The notes beneath the pieces are model-generated. The model saw nothing but the letters and a program-made list of their open reading frames with translations. It had not been told where the DNA came from and ran no database searches. From an uncultured Eubacterium sp. (GTDB lineage: Bacteria; Bacillota; Clostridia; Peptostreptococcales; Anaerovoracaceae): DNA of 6,933 nt. Position numbers and translations under genes: made by a program. This document shows positions 1-5,465 of this stretch, one piece after another. How positions within the stretch are numbered: position 1 is the first letter of the stretch; each line of letters begins with the position of its first letter. The DNA is taken from assembly GCA_900551775.1 (NCBI GenBank), contig URXI01000233.1, forward strand, positions 1 through 6,933. The letters are read 5' to 3'.

Positions 1-652
1 CGCCTGCCACGACGACTTCTGCATCGGTGATAGAGAGGTCTCCGATGGACACAGCCTGCTCAATTTTGACAGATTGATTTTCCTCAATATATGGAGCGAT
101 CTCTCTGATCTGGATCTGCGCCCCGTCATTGACCGGGGCTTCCTGAAATTCTTTGTATCTGACTGTCGCCATCTGCGGTCTGGTGACGGTTTTGATGTGT
201 GCCAGGATGTTGTCGCTGAAAGCCGGCCTGATCTGCTCCAGATTGCCGTCTGCATCTACCTGCAGATCGGTACAGTCCGCCGTCAGACCAGTTCCCAGAG
301 CTGCCGCAACCCTCGGCGCCAGGGAACGGCCCAGATGAGTCGCCCCGACCAGAACCGTATCCGGCCTTTTCTCTTCAATAAAGGAAATGATATTCTGGGC
401 GAACAGAACCTCCTCCGGATGCCGGAAGGCCGCAGACTTCATCAGATAGACCTGGTCGGCGCCCCGCTGGCAGAGTTCGCTGCAGGCAGAGGTTTCAAAG
501 GTGTCCGGCGCGAGCAAAAGGCAGGAAAGGCTTTCTCCGCATGCGTCTGCAATCATTCTGCCTTTGTTCAATAATTCATATGCGACTCTATGTACTTTGC
601 CATGCTCTGTTTCAGCAAGAATCAAAACGCCGCTGTATTTCTTCTCTTCCAT
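1..652 (-). CDS. etfA: Electron transfer flavoprotein subunit alpha (EtfA), partial, 3' end cut by window edge
   Basis: The alpha subunit of the soluble Etf heterodimer carries FAD and passes electrons between flavoprotein dehydrogenases (for example acyl-CoA dehydrogenases) and other carriers. Only 217 codons are present, against roughly 320-400 in the family. The N-terminal domain is visible: residues 1-20 (MEEKKYSGVLILAETEHGKV), a conserved block at about 101-130 with VGATHLGRSLAPRVAAALG and TADCTDL, then RPAFSDNILAHI at 142-153 and TRPQMATVR at 157-165. The last visible residues (AEVVVAG) are where the FAD-binding C-terminal domain normally begins, so that domain lies outside. There is no N-terminal ferredoxin extension. 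The ATG lies 2 nt after the etfB stop, with an AAAGGGGG ribosome site inside the end of etfB, so the pair is co-transcribed and probably translationally coupled. Identification is confident; the partner dehydrogenase is not in view. Confidence 0.93.
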   Translation of the reverse strand, partial: MEEKKYSGVLILAETEHGKVHRVAYELLNKGRMIADACGESLSCLLLAPDTFETSACSELCQRGADQVYLMKSAAFRHPEEVLFAQNIISFIEEKRPDTVLVGATHLGRSLAPRVAAALGTGLTADCTDLQVDADGNLEQIRPAFSDNILAHIKTVTRPQMATVRYKEFQEAPVNDGAQIQIREIAPYIEENQSVKIEQAVSIGDLSITDAEVVVAG

Positions 653-654
653 GA

Positions 655-1446
655 TCAGATGACCCCCTTTTCTGTAAATACGGTTTCCAGCTTCGCTGTG
701 AAATCCCCCATGTCTTCTCTGAAAATCTCACTTTCCCGCTGCTGCACCTTCGGAACTTCGATCTTTGCCACCTTGGTCGGAGAGCCGGCAAAACCGGTAT
801 CGTCCTTAGAAAGTCCCTGGACATCAGCCATAGTCAACGTCCGGCATGATGCGTTCAGGGATTCCAGCTTCCTGTTTACCGTCGGAAGCTTCAGTTTGCC
901 AATGTTCTTCGTCACGCCAACGAGGGCCGGCAATTTCATGACTCTGACCTGTCTGTTGCCGCAGAGATTTTCGATTTCCACTCTGATCTCGCCATCACTG
1001 CAGGTTTCGATGACGTCCACATAGTATGCGTGTGGAATGCCCAAAAGTTCTGCAGTCTCTGCCCCGACCTGGGCAGTGTCGCCGTCCACCGACTTTTCTC
1101 CGCACAGAATCAGGTCAAAGTCTTTCCCTTTGATGGCTGCCGCCAGGGTTCTGGATGTCGCGATGGTGTCCGATCCGCCAAAGGCCCTGTCCGTCAGCAA
1201 AATACCTTCGTCTGCACCTCTTGCATAAGCCTCTTGCAGAGACTTCTCCGCCCGCGCAGGTCCCATGGTCATGACACAGACCGTGCCGCCATATCGTTCC
1301 CTCAGGTCAAGGGCTGCCTGCAGCGCGCTTTCGTCAAAGGGGTTGATCTCCGCCGGTGCAGAAGACCTGTCTACCACGCCTCTTTCGCTGTCAAATTTCA
1401 CCTTTTCCATGTCGGGAACTTCTTTTATCAATACGAGTATTCTCAT
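655..1446 (-). CDS. etfB: Electron transfer flavoprotein subunit beta (EtfB)
   Basis: Beta subunit of Etf, which binds AMP or, in bifurcating anaerobic Etfs, a second FAD, and docks to acyl-CoA dehydrogenase-type partners in the cytoplasm. It has 263 residues, the usual family size. Visible hallmarks are the start MRILVLIKEVPD, NPFDESALQAAL at 35-46, MTMGP at 59-63, and the nucleotide-binding signature around 115-137 (LCGEKSVDGDTAQVG followed by AELLGIP). The DGDTAQVG form is the one seen in clostridial Etfs, unlike the DDDCNQTGQ form of mitochondrial-type Etf. The start at 1446 is chosen because GGAGGAG sits just upstream. An in-frame ATG at 1485 would add 13 residues but has no ribosome site and is not family-like. 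It is first in the unit with etfA and is transcribed from the operator-bearing promoter at 1538-1566. Confidence 0.95.
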   Translation of the reverse strand: MRILVLIKEVPDMEKVKFDSERGVVDRSSAPAEINPFDESALQAALDLRERYGGTVCVMTMGPARAEKSLQEAYARGADEGILLTDRAFGGSDTIATSRTLAAAIKGKDFDLILCGEKSVDGDTAQVGAETAELLGIPHAYYVDVIETCSDGEIRVEIENLCGNRQVRVMKLPALVGVTKNIGKLKLPTVNRKLESLNASCRTLTMADVQGLSKDDTGFAGSPTKVAKIEVPKVQQRESEIFREDMGDFTAKLETVFTEKGVI

Positions 1447-1493
1447 TTTCTCCTCCAAATCAGTTCTCACTCTGTTCTGTTTCATTTCATAAT

Positions 1494-1509
1494 CGTTGAT
1501 TTTACAACG
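1494..1509 (-). other. Small hairpin in the etfB leader
   Basis: CGTTG (1494-1498) and CAACG (1505-1509) form a 5-bp perfect inverted repeat with a 6-nt loop inside the predicted roughly 85-nt 5' leader of etfBA. The stem is short and no downstream U-tract follows, so a terminator or attenuator is not supported. It may be chance. Confidence 0.25.
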
Positions 1510-1518
1510 TTTTTACCT

Positions 1519-1535
1519 AAGTGGTCTTACCACTT
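1519..1535. promoter_or_regulatory. FadR/PdhR-type operator upstream of etfBA
   Basis: AAGTGGTCTTACCACTT is a perfect 7-bp inverted repeat with a 3-bp centre. Its core TGGT-CTT-ACCA (1522-1532) fits the TNGTNNNACNA pattern of the FadR subfamily of GntR regulators, the same class as PdhR and LldR sites. It lies 2 bp downstream of the etf -10 box and covers the expected transcription start, a typical repressor position. The gene for such a regulator begins at 1651. A near-identical site is at 5276-5292. That this regulator binds here is an inference from the match and the proximity. Confidence 0.82.
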
Positions 1536-1537
1536 TG

Positions 1538-1566
1538 ATTATACTACGGAATTCTTGGATTTGCAA
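1538..1566 (-). promoter_or_regulatory. Promoter of etfBA
   Basis: Read on the minus strand, a -35 box TTGCAA (1566-1561) is followed after exactly 17 bp by a perfect -10 box TATAAT (1543-1538). The predicted start at about 1531 falls inside the operator at 1519-1535. The -35 lies close to the plus-strand regulator promoter, so the two divergent promoters are nearly back to back. Confidence 0.75.
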
Positions 1567-1585
1567 GAGATTTTGACAGATTTAA

Positions 1586-1614
1586 TTGATTTTTCTCACT
1601 ATTTCAGTTACAAT
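1586..1614 (+). promoter_or_regulatory. Promoter of the FadR-subfamily regulator gene
   Basis: TTGATT (1586-1591) and TACAAT (1609-1614) are separated by 17 bp and precede the regulator's ribosome site (GAGGAGG) and ATG at 1651, giving a leader of about 30 nt. A competing TTGACA at 1573-1578 has only a poor -10 (CACTAT, 18-bp spacing). The operator at 1519-1535 lies about 50 bp upstream of this -35, so direct steric autorepression is not obvious. Confidence 0.6.
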
Positions 1615-1650
1615 ATCTTAAAGAAGTATTGACAAGTAGAGGAGGACAGA

Positions 1651-2337
1651 ATGGAAAAACGAGATGATAAGAACCTTTCAAATGTAGTGATCCGAAAGGT
1701 GCAGGAGATGATTTTAAGCGGCGAGCTGCAGGAGGGCGACAAACTGCCGCCAGAAAGAGAAATGACGCAGCGGCTGGGAATCGGCAGACCGGCCCTGCGC
1801 GAAGGACTCAAGTCTCTGGAAATGCTGGGGCTTGTTGAACGGCGCCACGGCCTGGGGAATTTTATCATCAACAAGGTGCAGGCCAGTTATTTTGAGCCGC
1901 TTTCCCTGTCCTTTATGCTGAATCATGGAACCGAGAGCGAAATCTTTGAGATGCGAAACTGCCTCGAAACCTATACGGCAGCCAAAGCCGCCGAGATTGC
2001 AACACCTTCGGATATCCGAAGCCTGCGTGCCATCGCACAGCAGATGGTTTCTGCAAGGACCCCTTCCGAAAAAGCGTCCTTTGATCGAAACCTCCACTTT
2101 GAGATCGTGCGAATCACAGGTAATATGCTGATGTACAACATCATGGAAAACGTTTCCTATCTGATCGACCGCTTTTTTGAAAAAAGCGTCCAGCTTTCTT
2201 ATTTCAAAGGAGATTCCATCGAGAACATCTACAAGGAACACGAGGAAATCATCAGCGCCCTGGAGCGACACGATTCTAAAGCCGCAGCGGCAGCCATGGA
2301 AAAGCATCTGGGCAATATCAAGATTGCATACCTATAA
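1651..2337 (+). CDS. GntR family transcriptional regulator, FadR subfamily (HTH plus FCD domain)
   Basis: A dimeric DNA-binding regulator of 228 residues, normal for the subfamily. Residues about 8-72 are the GntR winged helix: EGDKLPPEREMTQRLGIGRP, then ALREGLKSLEMLGLVERR and the wing GLGNFI. Residues about 95-220 are an all-helical FCD ligand-binding domain. It carries the acidic/histidine set expected of metal-binding FCD domains: D145 and H149 (FDRNLHFEI), H197 (KEHEEI) and H219 (EKHL). In the family this site coordinates a metal that holds small carboxylates such as lactate, pyruvate or citrate. The start has GAGGAGG 6 nt upstream. It is divergent from etfBA, whose promoter carries a matching operator, and a second copy precedes the aminotransferase operon, so it is the likely local repressor of both. 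The effector cannot be read from sequence; a 2-oxo or 2-hydroxy acid is a guess. Confidence 0.93.
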   Translation: MEKRDDKNLSNVVIRKVQEMILSGELQEGDKLPPEREMTQRLGIGRPALREGLKSLEMLGLVERRHGLGNFIINKVQASYFEPLSLSFMLNHGTESEIFEMRNCLETYTAAKAAEIATPSDIRSLRAIAQQMVSARTPSEKASFDRNLHFEIVRITGNMLMYNIMENVSYLIDRFFEKSVQLSYFKGDSIENIYKEHEEIISALERHDSKAAAAAMEKHLGNIKIAYL

Positions 2338-2370
2338 AGTCACAAGAACGGGAGTGTCGCATCAACGAAG

Positions 2371-2412
2371 AAACGGCGTAAAGCATCGTTTTCTGGATGC
2401 GTTACGCCGTTT
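2371..2412 (+). terminator. Strong hairpin after the regulator gene, possible terminator
   Basis: A perfect 11-bp stem (AAACGGCGTAA at 2371-2381 with TTACGCCGTTT at 2402-2412) continues past one A/G mismatch into a further 5 bp (GCATC/GATGC) with an 8-nt loop. It begins 33 nt after the regulator stop. The 3' U-run is only three bases, so it is a weak intrinsic terminator at best. It could instead be one end of the repeat element at 2371-2620. Confidence 0.45.
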
Positions 2413-2573
2413 AGGAGCAGATTTAGCAGGTAGATTCGCTGAATTTCATGGGATACAAGATCTATCAGACACTTTTTTCCTTTTAAAATGTCAATTTCCT
2501 TAAAATACCAGTTATTAGTTTCCTTTTCTGAATTATATTGTAACGATTTTCTCTTTAAATCATTTTTGGTAAC

Positions 2574-2620
2574 AAAAAAAACGGCGTATGATGCATCTAA
2601 AATAGACATTTACGCCGTTT
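2574..2620 (-). terminator. Intrinsic terminator of the aminotransferase-transporter operon
   Basis: On the minus strand, 47 nt after the transporter stop, a perfect 10-bp stem (AAACGGCGTA/TACGCCGTTT) closes a 22-nt loop and runs into eight T residues (2581-2574). Stem plus U-tract fits a rho-independent terminator. The long loop is unusual; it contains the palindrome GATGCATC. The hairpin is also the right-hand end of the repeat at 2371-2620. Confidence 0.55.
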
Positions 2621-2666
2621 CATCGGATTCGTAGATCTTACGATCTGGTTTTTGTGGTCTTTTTTA

Positions 2667-4073
2667 TCAGAAGGTCACGAGCAGATTTGTAAGCAGTGTG
2701 ACGAGCGGAATTGCGATGATGGTTCTCTCCAGGAATACCAGGAACAAATGTCCGACGTTGACCGGTACTCTGGATTTGATTACGATCAGACCTACTTCTG
2801 TCATGTAGATGATCTGCAGCAGGGATACCGCACCCATGATGAATCTGGTTCTTTCAATCGGGAAATCAGCCAGCATCAACGGCGGAATATACATATCAGA
2901 GAATCCTACCAGGGCGGTCGGCGCTACTTCTTTTGCACCTTCAATGCCCACCAGATCCATGTACCAGCCGAATGGAATGGATATGAAGTCGAAGATCGGC
3001 GTATACTCGACCAGAATCAGCACGATGGTTCCCCATGCCATGACCACCGGAATCAGATCCAGGAACATGCTGGAATAAACGTGGAGTCCGGATTTTGCAA
3101 CGCCCTTCACGGTAGCGCCTTCCGCTCTGTGTCCTGCCAGGTTCAAAGCCCATTTCAGCTTGGACACGCCCTTCGGCATCTCTTCGTTGATCTGTTTTCC
3201 TGCGATCTCGTCATATGTATCCGGAATACGGGTAAGAGGCGGGATTCTGGATACGATCATGGCCAGGATGATACCGCAGATCAGGTTGATCAGATAAAAT
3301 ACTGTGAACTTTTCATCCACACCGATGAGCTTGGCGATGACAAAACAGAACGGTATGGATACGAAGGAGAAGTTCATCGAGATGGTCGCCGCTTCTCTTG
3401 CGCTGTAATATCCTGTCTCGTACTGACGCGTGGTCAGAATTGCCGCCGCATTGGATGCGCCCAGCCAGGAAGTCATCAAGTCGATGGCGGAGCGTCCAGG
3501 CACTGTGAACAGCGGTTTTACCACCTTACGGATCAAAACGCCGACGAACTCCATGATTCCAAAGTCTGTCAGCAGCGGCATCAAGAAAGCGATGCACAGG
3601 ACTACCGAAATCAGCGTCGTCGATACGCCCAGCATGGATCCGCCTGTAGCGCCGGAGCGGATCATCTCCGGACCGACATCAAAGTAAGCCATGTAGACGA
3701 CCACCAATCCGATCAGTCTGCTGACGAAATAAAGGGGTGTCGGCGAAAAGAGCTTTTTCATGCTCTCGTTGTTTTGAATAATAGCGGGTTTGAAGATCAT
3801 ATTGATGATCGTCACGATAGTTGAAAACGTGATGAATACCAGCACCAACAGGCTGGCCAGATTGATGGTTTCCAGTTCCAGCAAACCTGCTACCCAATCG
3901 ATGACGATACCGATGGGAATGGTAAAGGTGGTGCCATTTGGAATGGGAACCAGGAACAGGAAGGCTCCGATTACCGATGCCAATACGAACTTCCAGATGT
4001 TCTTCTTTTTTGCAGGCTCCAGTTCGACGGTCTTCACGTCTTCTGCAACTGCATTGTTTTTCATTTCTTCCAT
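2667..4073 (-). CDS. YjiH-family membrane protein with nucleoside-recognition (GATE) domain, putative transporter
   Basis: A 468-residue polytopic inner-membrane protein. After a charged N-terminus (1-25) come about nine or more hydrophobic segments, roughly at 26-44, 72-98, 113-135, 145-168, 235-251, 257-276, 337-357, 411-433 and 445-466. The opening KFVLASVIGAFLFLVPIP, the block VPGRSAIDLMTSWLGASNAA (191-210) with the following helix, and APTALVGFSDMYIPP (384-398) resemble YjiH-type proteins with the GATE fold; this is recognition by eye. The family is thought to transport small polar solutes, but its substrate is unproven. The ATG has AGGAGG 7 nt upstream, and this site overlaps the aminotransferase stop codon (TAGGAGG), so the two are translated as a coupled pair 11 nt apart. 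This suggests import or export of the aminotransferase's amino acid or its product. A C4-dicarboxylate or short-chain fatty-acid type carrier is a less likely alternative. Confidence 0.75.
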   Translation of the reverse strand: MEEMKNNAVAEDVKTVELEPAKKKNIWKFVLASVIGAFLFLVPIPNGTTFTIPIGIVIDWVAGLLELETINLASLLVLVFITFSTIVTIINMIFKPAIIQNNESMKKLFSPTPLYFVSRLIGLVVVYMAYFDVGPEMIRSGATGGSMLGVSTTLISVVLCIAFLMPLLTDFGIMEFVGVLIRKVVKPLFTVPGRSAIDLMTSWLGASNAAAILTTRQYETGYYSAREAATISMNFSFVSIPFCFVIAKLIGVDEKFTVFYLINLICGIILAMIVSRIPPLTRIPDTYDEIAGKQINEEMPKGVSKLKWALNLAGHRAEGATVKGVAKSGLHVYSSMFLDLIPVVMAWGTIVLILVEYTPIFDFISIPFGWYMDLVGIEGAKEVAPTALVGFSDMYIPPLMLADFPIERTRFIMGAVSLLQIIYMTEVGLIVIKSRVPVNVGHLFLVFLERTIIAIPLVTLLTNLLVTF

Positions 4074-4084
4074 AATTTTTCCTC

Positions 4085-5248
4085 CTAACTGAATAATTCC
4101 ATCTTTGCGATTCGGTCAAAAGCTTCCTTCAGTTTGTCCGTTCCGACAGTGCAGGCGATGCGCATATACCCTTCTCCACAATCACCAAAGGCATTTCCCG
4201 GCAGCATCAGCACATGTGCCTCTTCCAAAATCTTCTCGGTGACTTCGGTGGAGGTCAAGCCGGTATCTTTGATGTTGATAAACAGGTAGAAACTGCCCTT
4301 TGGCGGATAGATGACGTGCATATTCGGAATCTCATTGATTCTCTCCGCCGCATAGAACATTCTGCTTCGGTATTCCTCCACCATGGCCGGCTGAATTTCC
4401 TTTCTATGGCGCAGCGCATAGATGGCTGCCCTCTGAGAGATGGACGGCGCTGTGAATACGACGTTCTCGTTGATCTGCTGGATGGTCTTGATGATATAAT
4501 CCGGTGCGATGATGTTGCCGACTCTCCAGCCAGTCATCGTAAAGTTCTTGGAAAAAGAATTCAAGATGATGGTTCTCTCCCGCATCCCCGGCATCGTCGC
4601 AAATGGCACAAAAGGATGCTCATAGCTGAAAGCGGTGTAAATATCATCGCTGATGACCACCAGATCGTATTTCTCTGCGATAACCGCGATTTTTTCCATG
4701 GTTTCGGTGGTGAGACAGTTGCCTGTCGGGTTGCTCGGTGAATTGATGACAAGAGCCTTTGTCCGCTCCGTGATCAAAGCTTCCAGCCGCTCGACATTTA
4801 TCTGGAAATCTTCTTCCTCCAAGGTCGGCAGTTCCACAGGAATTCCCCTTGCCAGCTCCACCTGCTGCGGATAAGGCGTAAAGTACGGCGCCTGCAGAAT
4901 GACTTCGTCACCGTCGTCGACGATGGCTTCCAATGCCAGATACATGCCCAGACAGGCAGAGGCAGAGACAAAGACCTCTTCATCCTTTACCTCCATGTCA
5001 TATTCCTCTTTGTAGTATTTGCAGATTTCCTCCCTCAGCTCAGGATCGCCGCGAAAATCCGTATACTTGGTATGACCAATCCGAGCGTCCTCATAAGACT
5101 TATCTATGATCAAACGATCCGTGATCAAATCCGGATCCCCCAGGCTCAGATTGATGCAGTCGTCAAAGGATTTCGCCATCTCATCAGACTTTCCCATGGC
5201 AGTGCTCTGGTCCTTCCAGTATCTTTTTGCAATAAACTTATGCTTCAC
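4085..5248 (-). CDS. Pyridoxal phosphate-dependent class I/II aminotransferase
   Basis: A cytoplasmic fold-type I aminotransferase of 387 residues, the standard length, that would exchange an amino group between an amino acid and a 2-oxo acid. Visible catalytic residues are N173 in the NPTGN motif (173-177), D201 and Y204 in SDDIY (PLP ring contacts), the Schiff-base lysine K234 in SFSKNFTMTGWRVG (231-244), R242 for the phosphate, and R363 in YMRIACT for the substrate carboxylate. The substrate is not readable; aspartate, aromatic or branched-chain amino acids all fit this subgroup. The start is GTG at 5248: AGGAGG lies 9 nt upstream and an in-frame TAA directly precedes it, which excludes any longer form. 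It is first gene of an operon with the YjiH-family protein, from a promoter whose start site is covered by the same operator as at etfBA. Co-regulation with Etf suggests an oxidative or reductive amino-acid fermentation role. Confidence 0.92.
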   Translation of the reverse strand: MKHKFIAKRYWKDQSTAMGKSDEMAKSFDDCINLSLGDPDLITDRLIIDKSYEDARIGHTKYTDFRGDPELREEICKYYKEEYDMEVKDEEVFVSASACLGMYLALEAIVDDGDEVILQAPYFTPYPQQVELARGIPVELPTLEEEDFQINVERLEALITERTKALVINSPSNPTGNCLTTETMEKIAVIAEKYDLVVISDDIYTAFSYEHPFVPFATMPGMRERTIILNSFSKNFTMTGWRVGNIIAPDYIIKTIQQINENVVFTAPSISQRAAIYALRHRKEIQPAMVEEYRSRMFYAAERINEIPNMHVIYPPKGSFYLFINIKDTGLTSTEVTEKILEEAHVLMLPGNAFGDCGEGYMRIACTVGTDKLKEAFDRIAKMELFS

Positions 5249-5275
5249 TTACTTCCGCCTCCTTTAATATATTCT

Positions 5276-5292
5276 AGGTGGTAAGACCTCTT
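5276..5292. promoter_or_regulatory. FadR/PdhR-type operator upstream of the aminotransferase operon
   Basis: AGGTGGTAAGACCTCTT matches the reverse complement of the etf operator (AAGTGGTAAGACCACTT) at 15 of 17 positions, including the whole GTGGTAAGACC core. It lies 7 bp downstream of the -10 of the minus-strand promoter and covers the expected start. The symmetry is slightly poorer than the etf copy, as two outer pairs are broken, so binding may be weaker. Binding by the regulator at 1651-2337 is inferred. Confidence 0.78.
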
Positions 5293-5299
5293 ATCGATT

Positions 5300-5328
5300 A
5301 TTAAAACACATCTTTGGAGAAATTGCAA
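5300..5328 (-). promoter_or_regulatory. Promoter of the aminotransferase-transporter operon
   Basis: On the minus strand TTGCAA (5328-5323) and TTTAAT (5305-5300) are spaced by 17 bp, the same -35 sequence and spacing as the etf promoter. The predicted start is about 5293, giving a leader of about 45 nt ending in the AGGAGG site. The stretch upstream (about 5330-5400) is A/T-rich, as is common upstream of strong promoters, and holds no gene. Confidence 0.7.
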
Positions 5329-5431
5329 GAAGAAAACGCAAGATTTTTAATTTTCTAAAAAAGGCAGAAATGACGAAATCAAAGATTCCTGTTTCCACAT
5401 GAATACGTCCTTTAGACGAGATTCCCTATGT

Positions 5432-5465
5432 TATAAAAATGCCGGCCTCTTTAACGGAAGCCGGC
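5432..5465 (-). terminator. Intrinsic terminator of the EamA-SpoIIM unit
   Basis: On the minus strand GCCGGCTTC (5465-5457) pairs with GAGGCCGGC (5449-5441), a 9-bp GC-rich stem with one G-T wobble and a 7-nt loop, followed by ATTTTTAT. The stop codon of the SpoIIM-family gene (5453-5451) lies in the loop, so the terminator starts within the coding sequence. It isolates the downstream aminotransferase operon from this unit. Confidence 0.85.

Larger units (their letters stand above)
2371..2620. repeat. Composite inverted-repeat element: two homologous 42-bp hairpins around an AT-rich core
   Basis: The outermost 12 bp are perfect inverted repeats (AAACGGCGTAAA at 2371-2382 and TTTACGCCGTTT at 2609-2620). 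Each end also folds on itself: 2371-2412 and 2579-2620 are both exactly 42 bp, with arms AAACGGCGTA and TACGCCGTTT. The arm sequence thus occurs four times. The 166-bp centre is noticeably AT-rich compared with the flanking genes and has no convincing gene. This fills most of the 329-bp gap between two convergent genes. Size and structure suit a MITE-like non-autonomous element, but no target-site duplication is evident. A pair of duplicated terminators is the alternative. Confidence 0.5.

Noticed and set aside
74..574. Plus-strand open frame of 166 codons opposite etfA
   Set aside because: It is antisense to the clearly conserved EtfA coding sequence, with no ribosome site and no recognisable domain.
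1447..1485. Upstream ATG giving EtfB 13 extra residues
   Set aside because: There is no ribosome site before it. The extension (KQNRVRTDLEEK) is not family-like, and the GGAGGAG site directly before 1446 fits the normal EtfB start MRILVLIKEV.
2371..2412. Integron attC-like site
   Set aside because: The hairpin is symmetric with no extrahelical-base pattern, lacks the GTTRRRY and RYYYAAC core boxes, and no integrase or cassette array is present.
2566..2580. TTTTTGGTAACAAAAA considered as a third operator copy
   Set aside because: It lacks the TGGT-N3-ACC core spacing and owes its symmetry to homopolymer T and A runs. It is not next to a promoter.
2340..2609. Minus-strand open frame of 89 codons in the gap after the regulator gene
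   Set aside because: It has no ribosome binding site, starts inside the right-hand repeat hairpin, runs through the AT-rich core and ends through the other hairpin. The product resembles no family I recognise. It is best explained as a chance frame across the repeat element.
2633..2646. Short palindrome AGATC-TTAC-GATCT before a T-rich stretch, considered as another terminator
   Set aside because: The stem is only 5 bp and GC-poor, and on the plus strand no transcript is expected to need it, as the regulator gene ends 300 bp earlier. It is probably chance.
2652..3824. Plus-strand open frame of 390 codons
   Set aside because: It lies fully antisense to the YjiH-family gene. Its product is very rich in Asp, His, Gln, Arg and Ser, the usual mirror of a hydrophobic membrane protein, and it has no ribosome site or domain.
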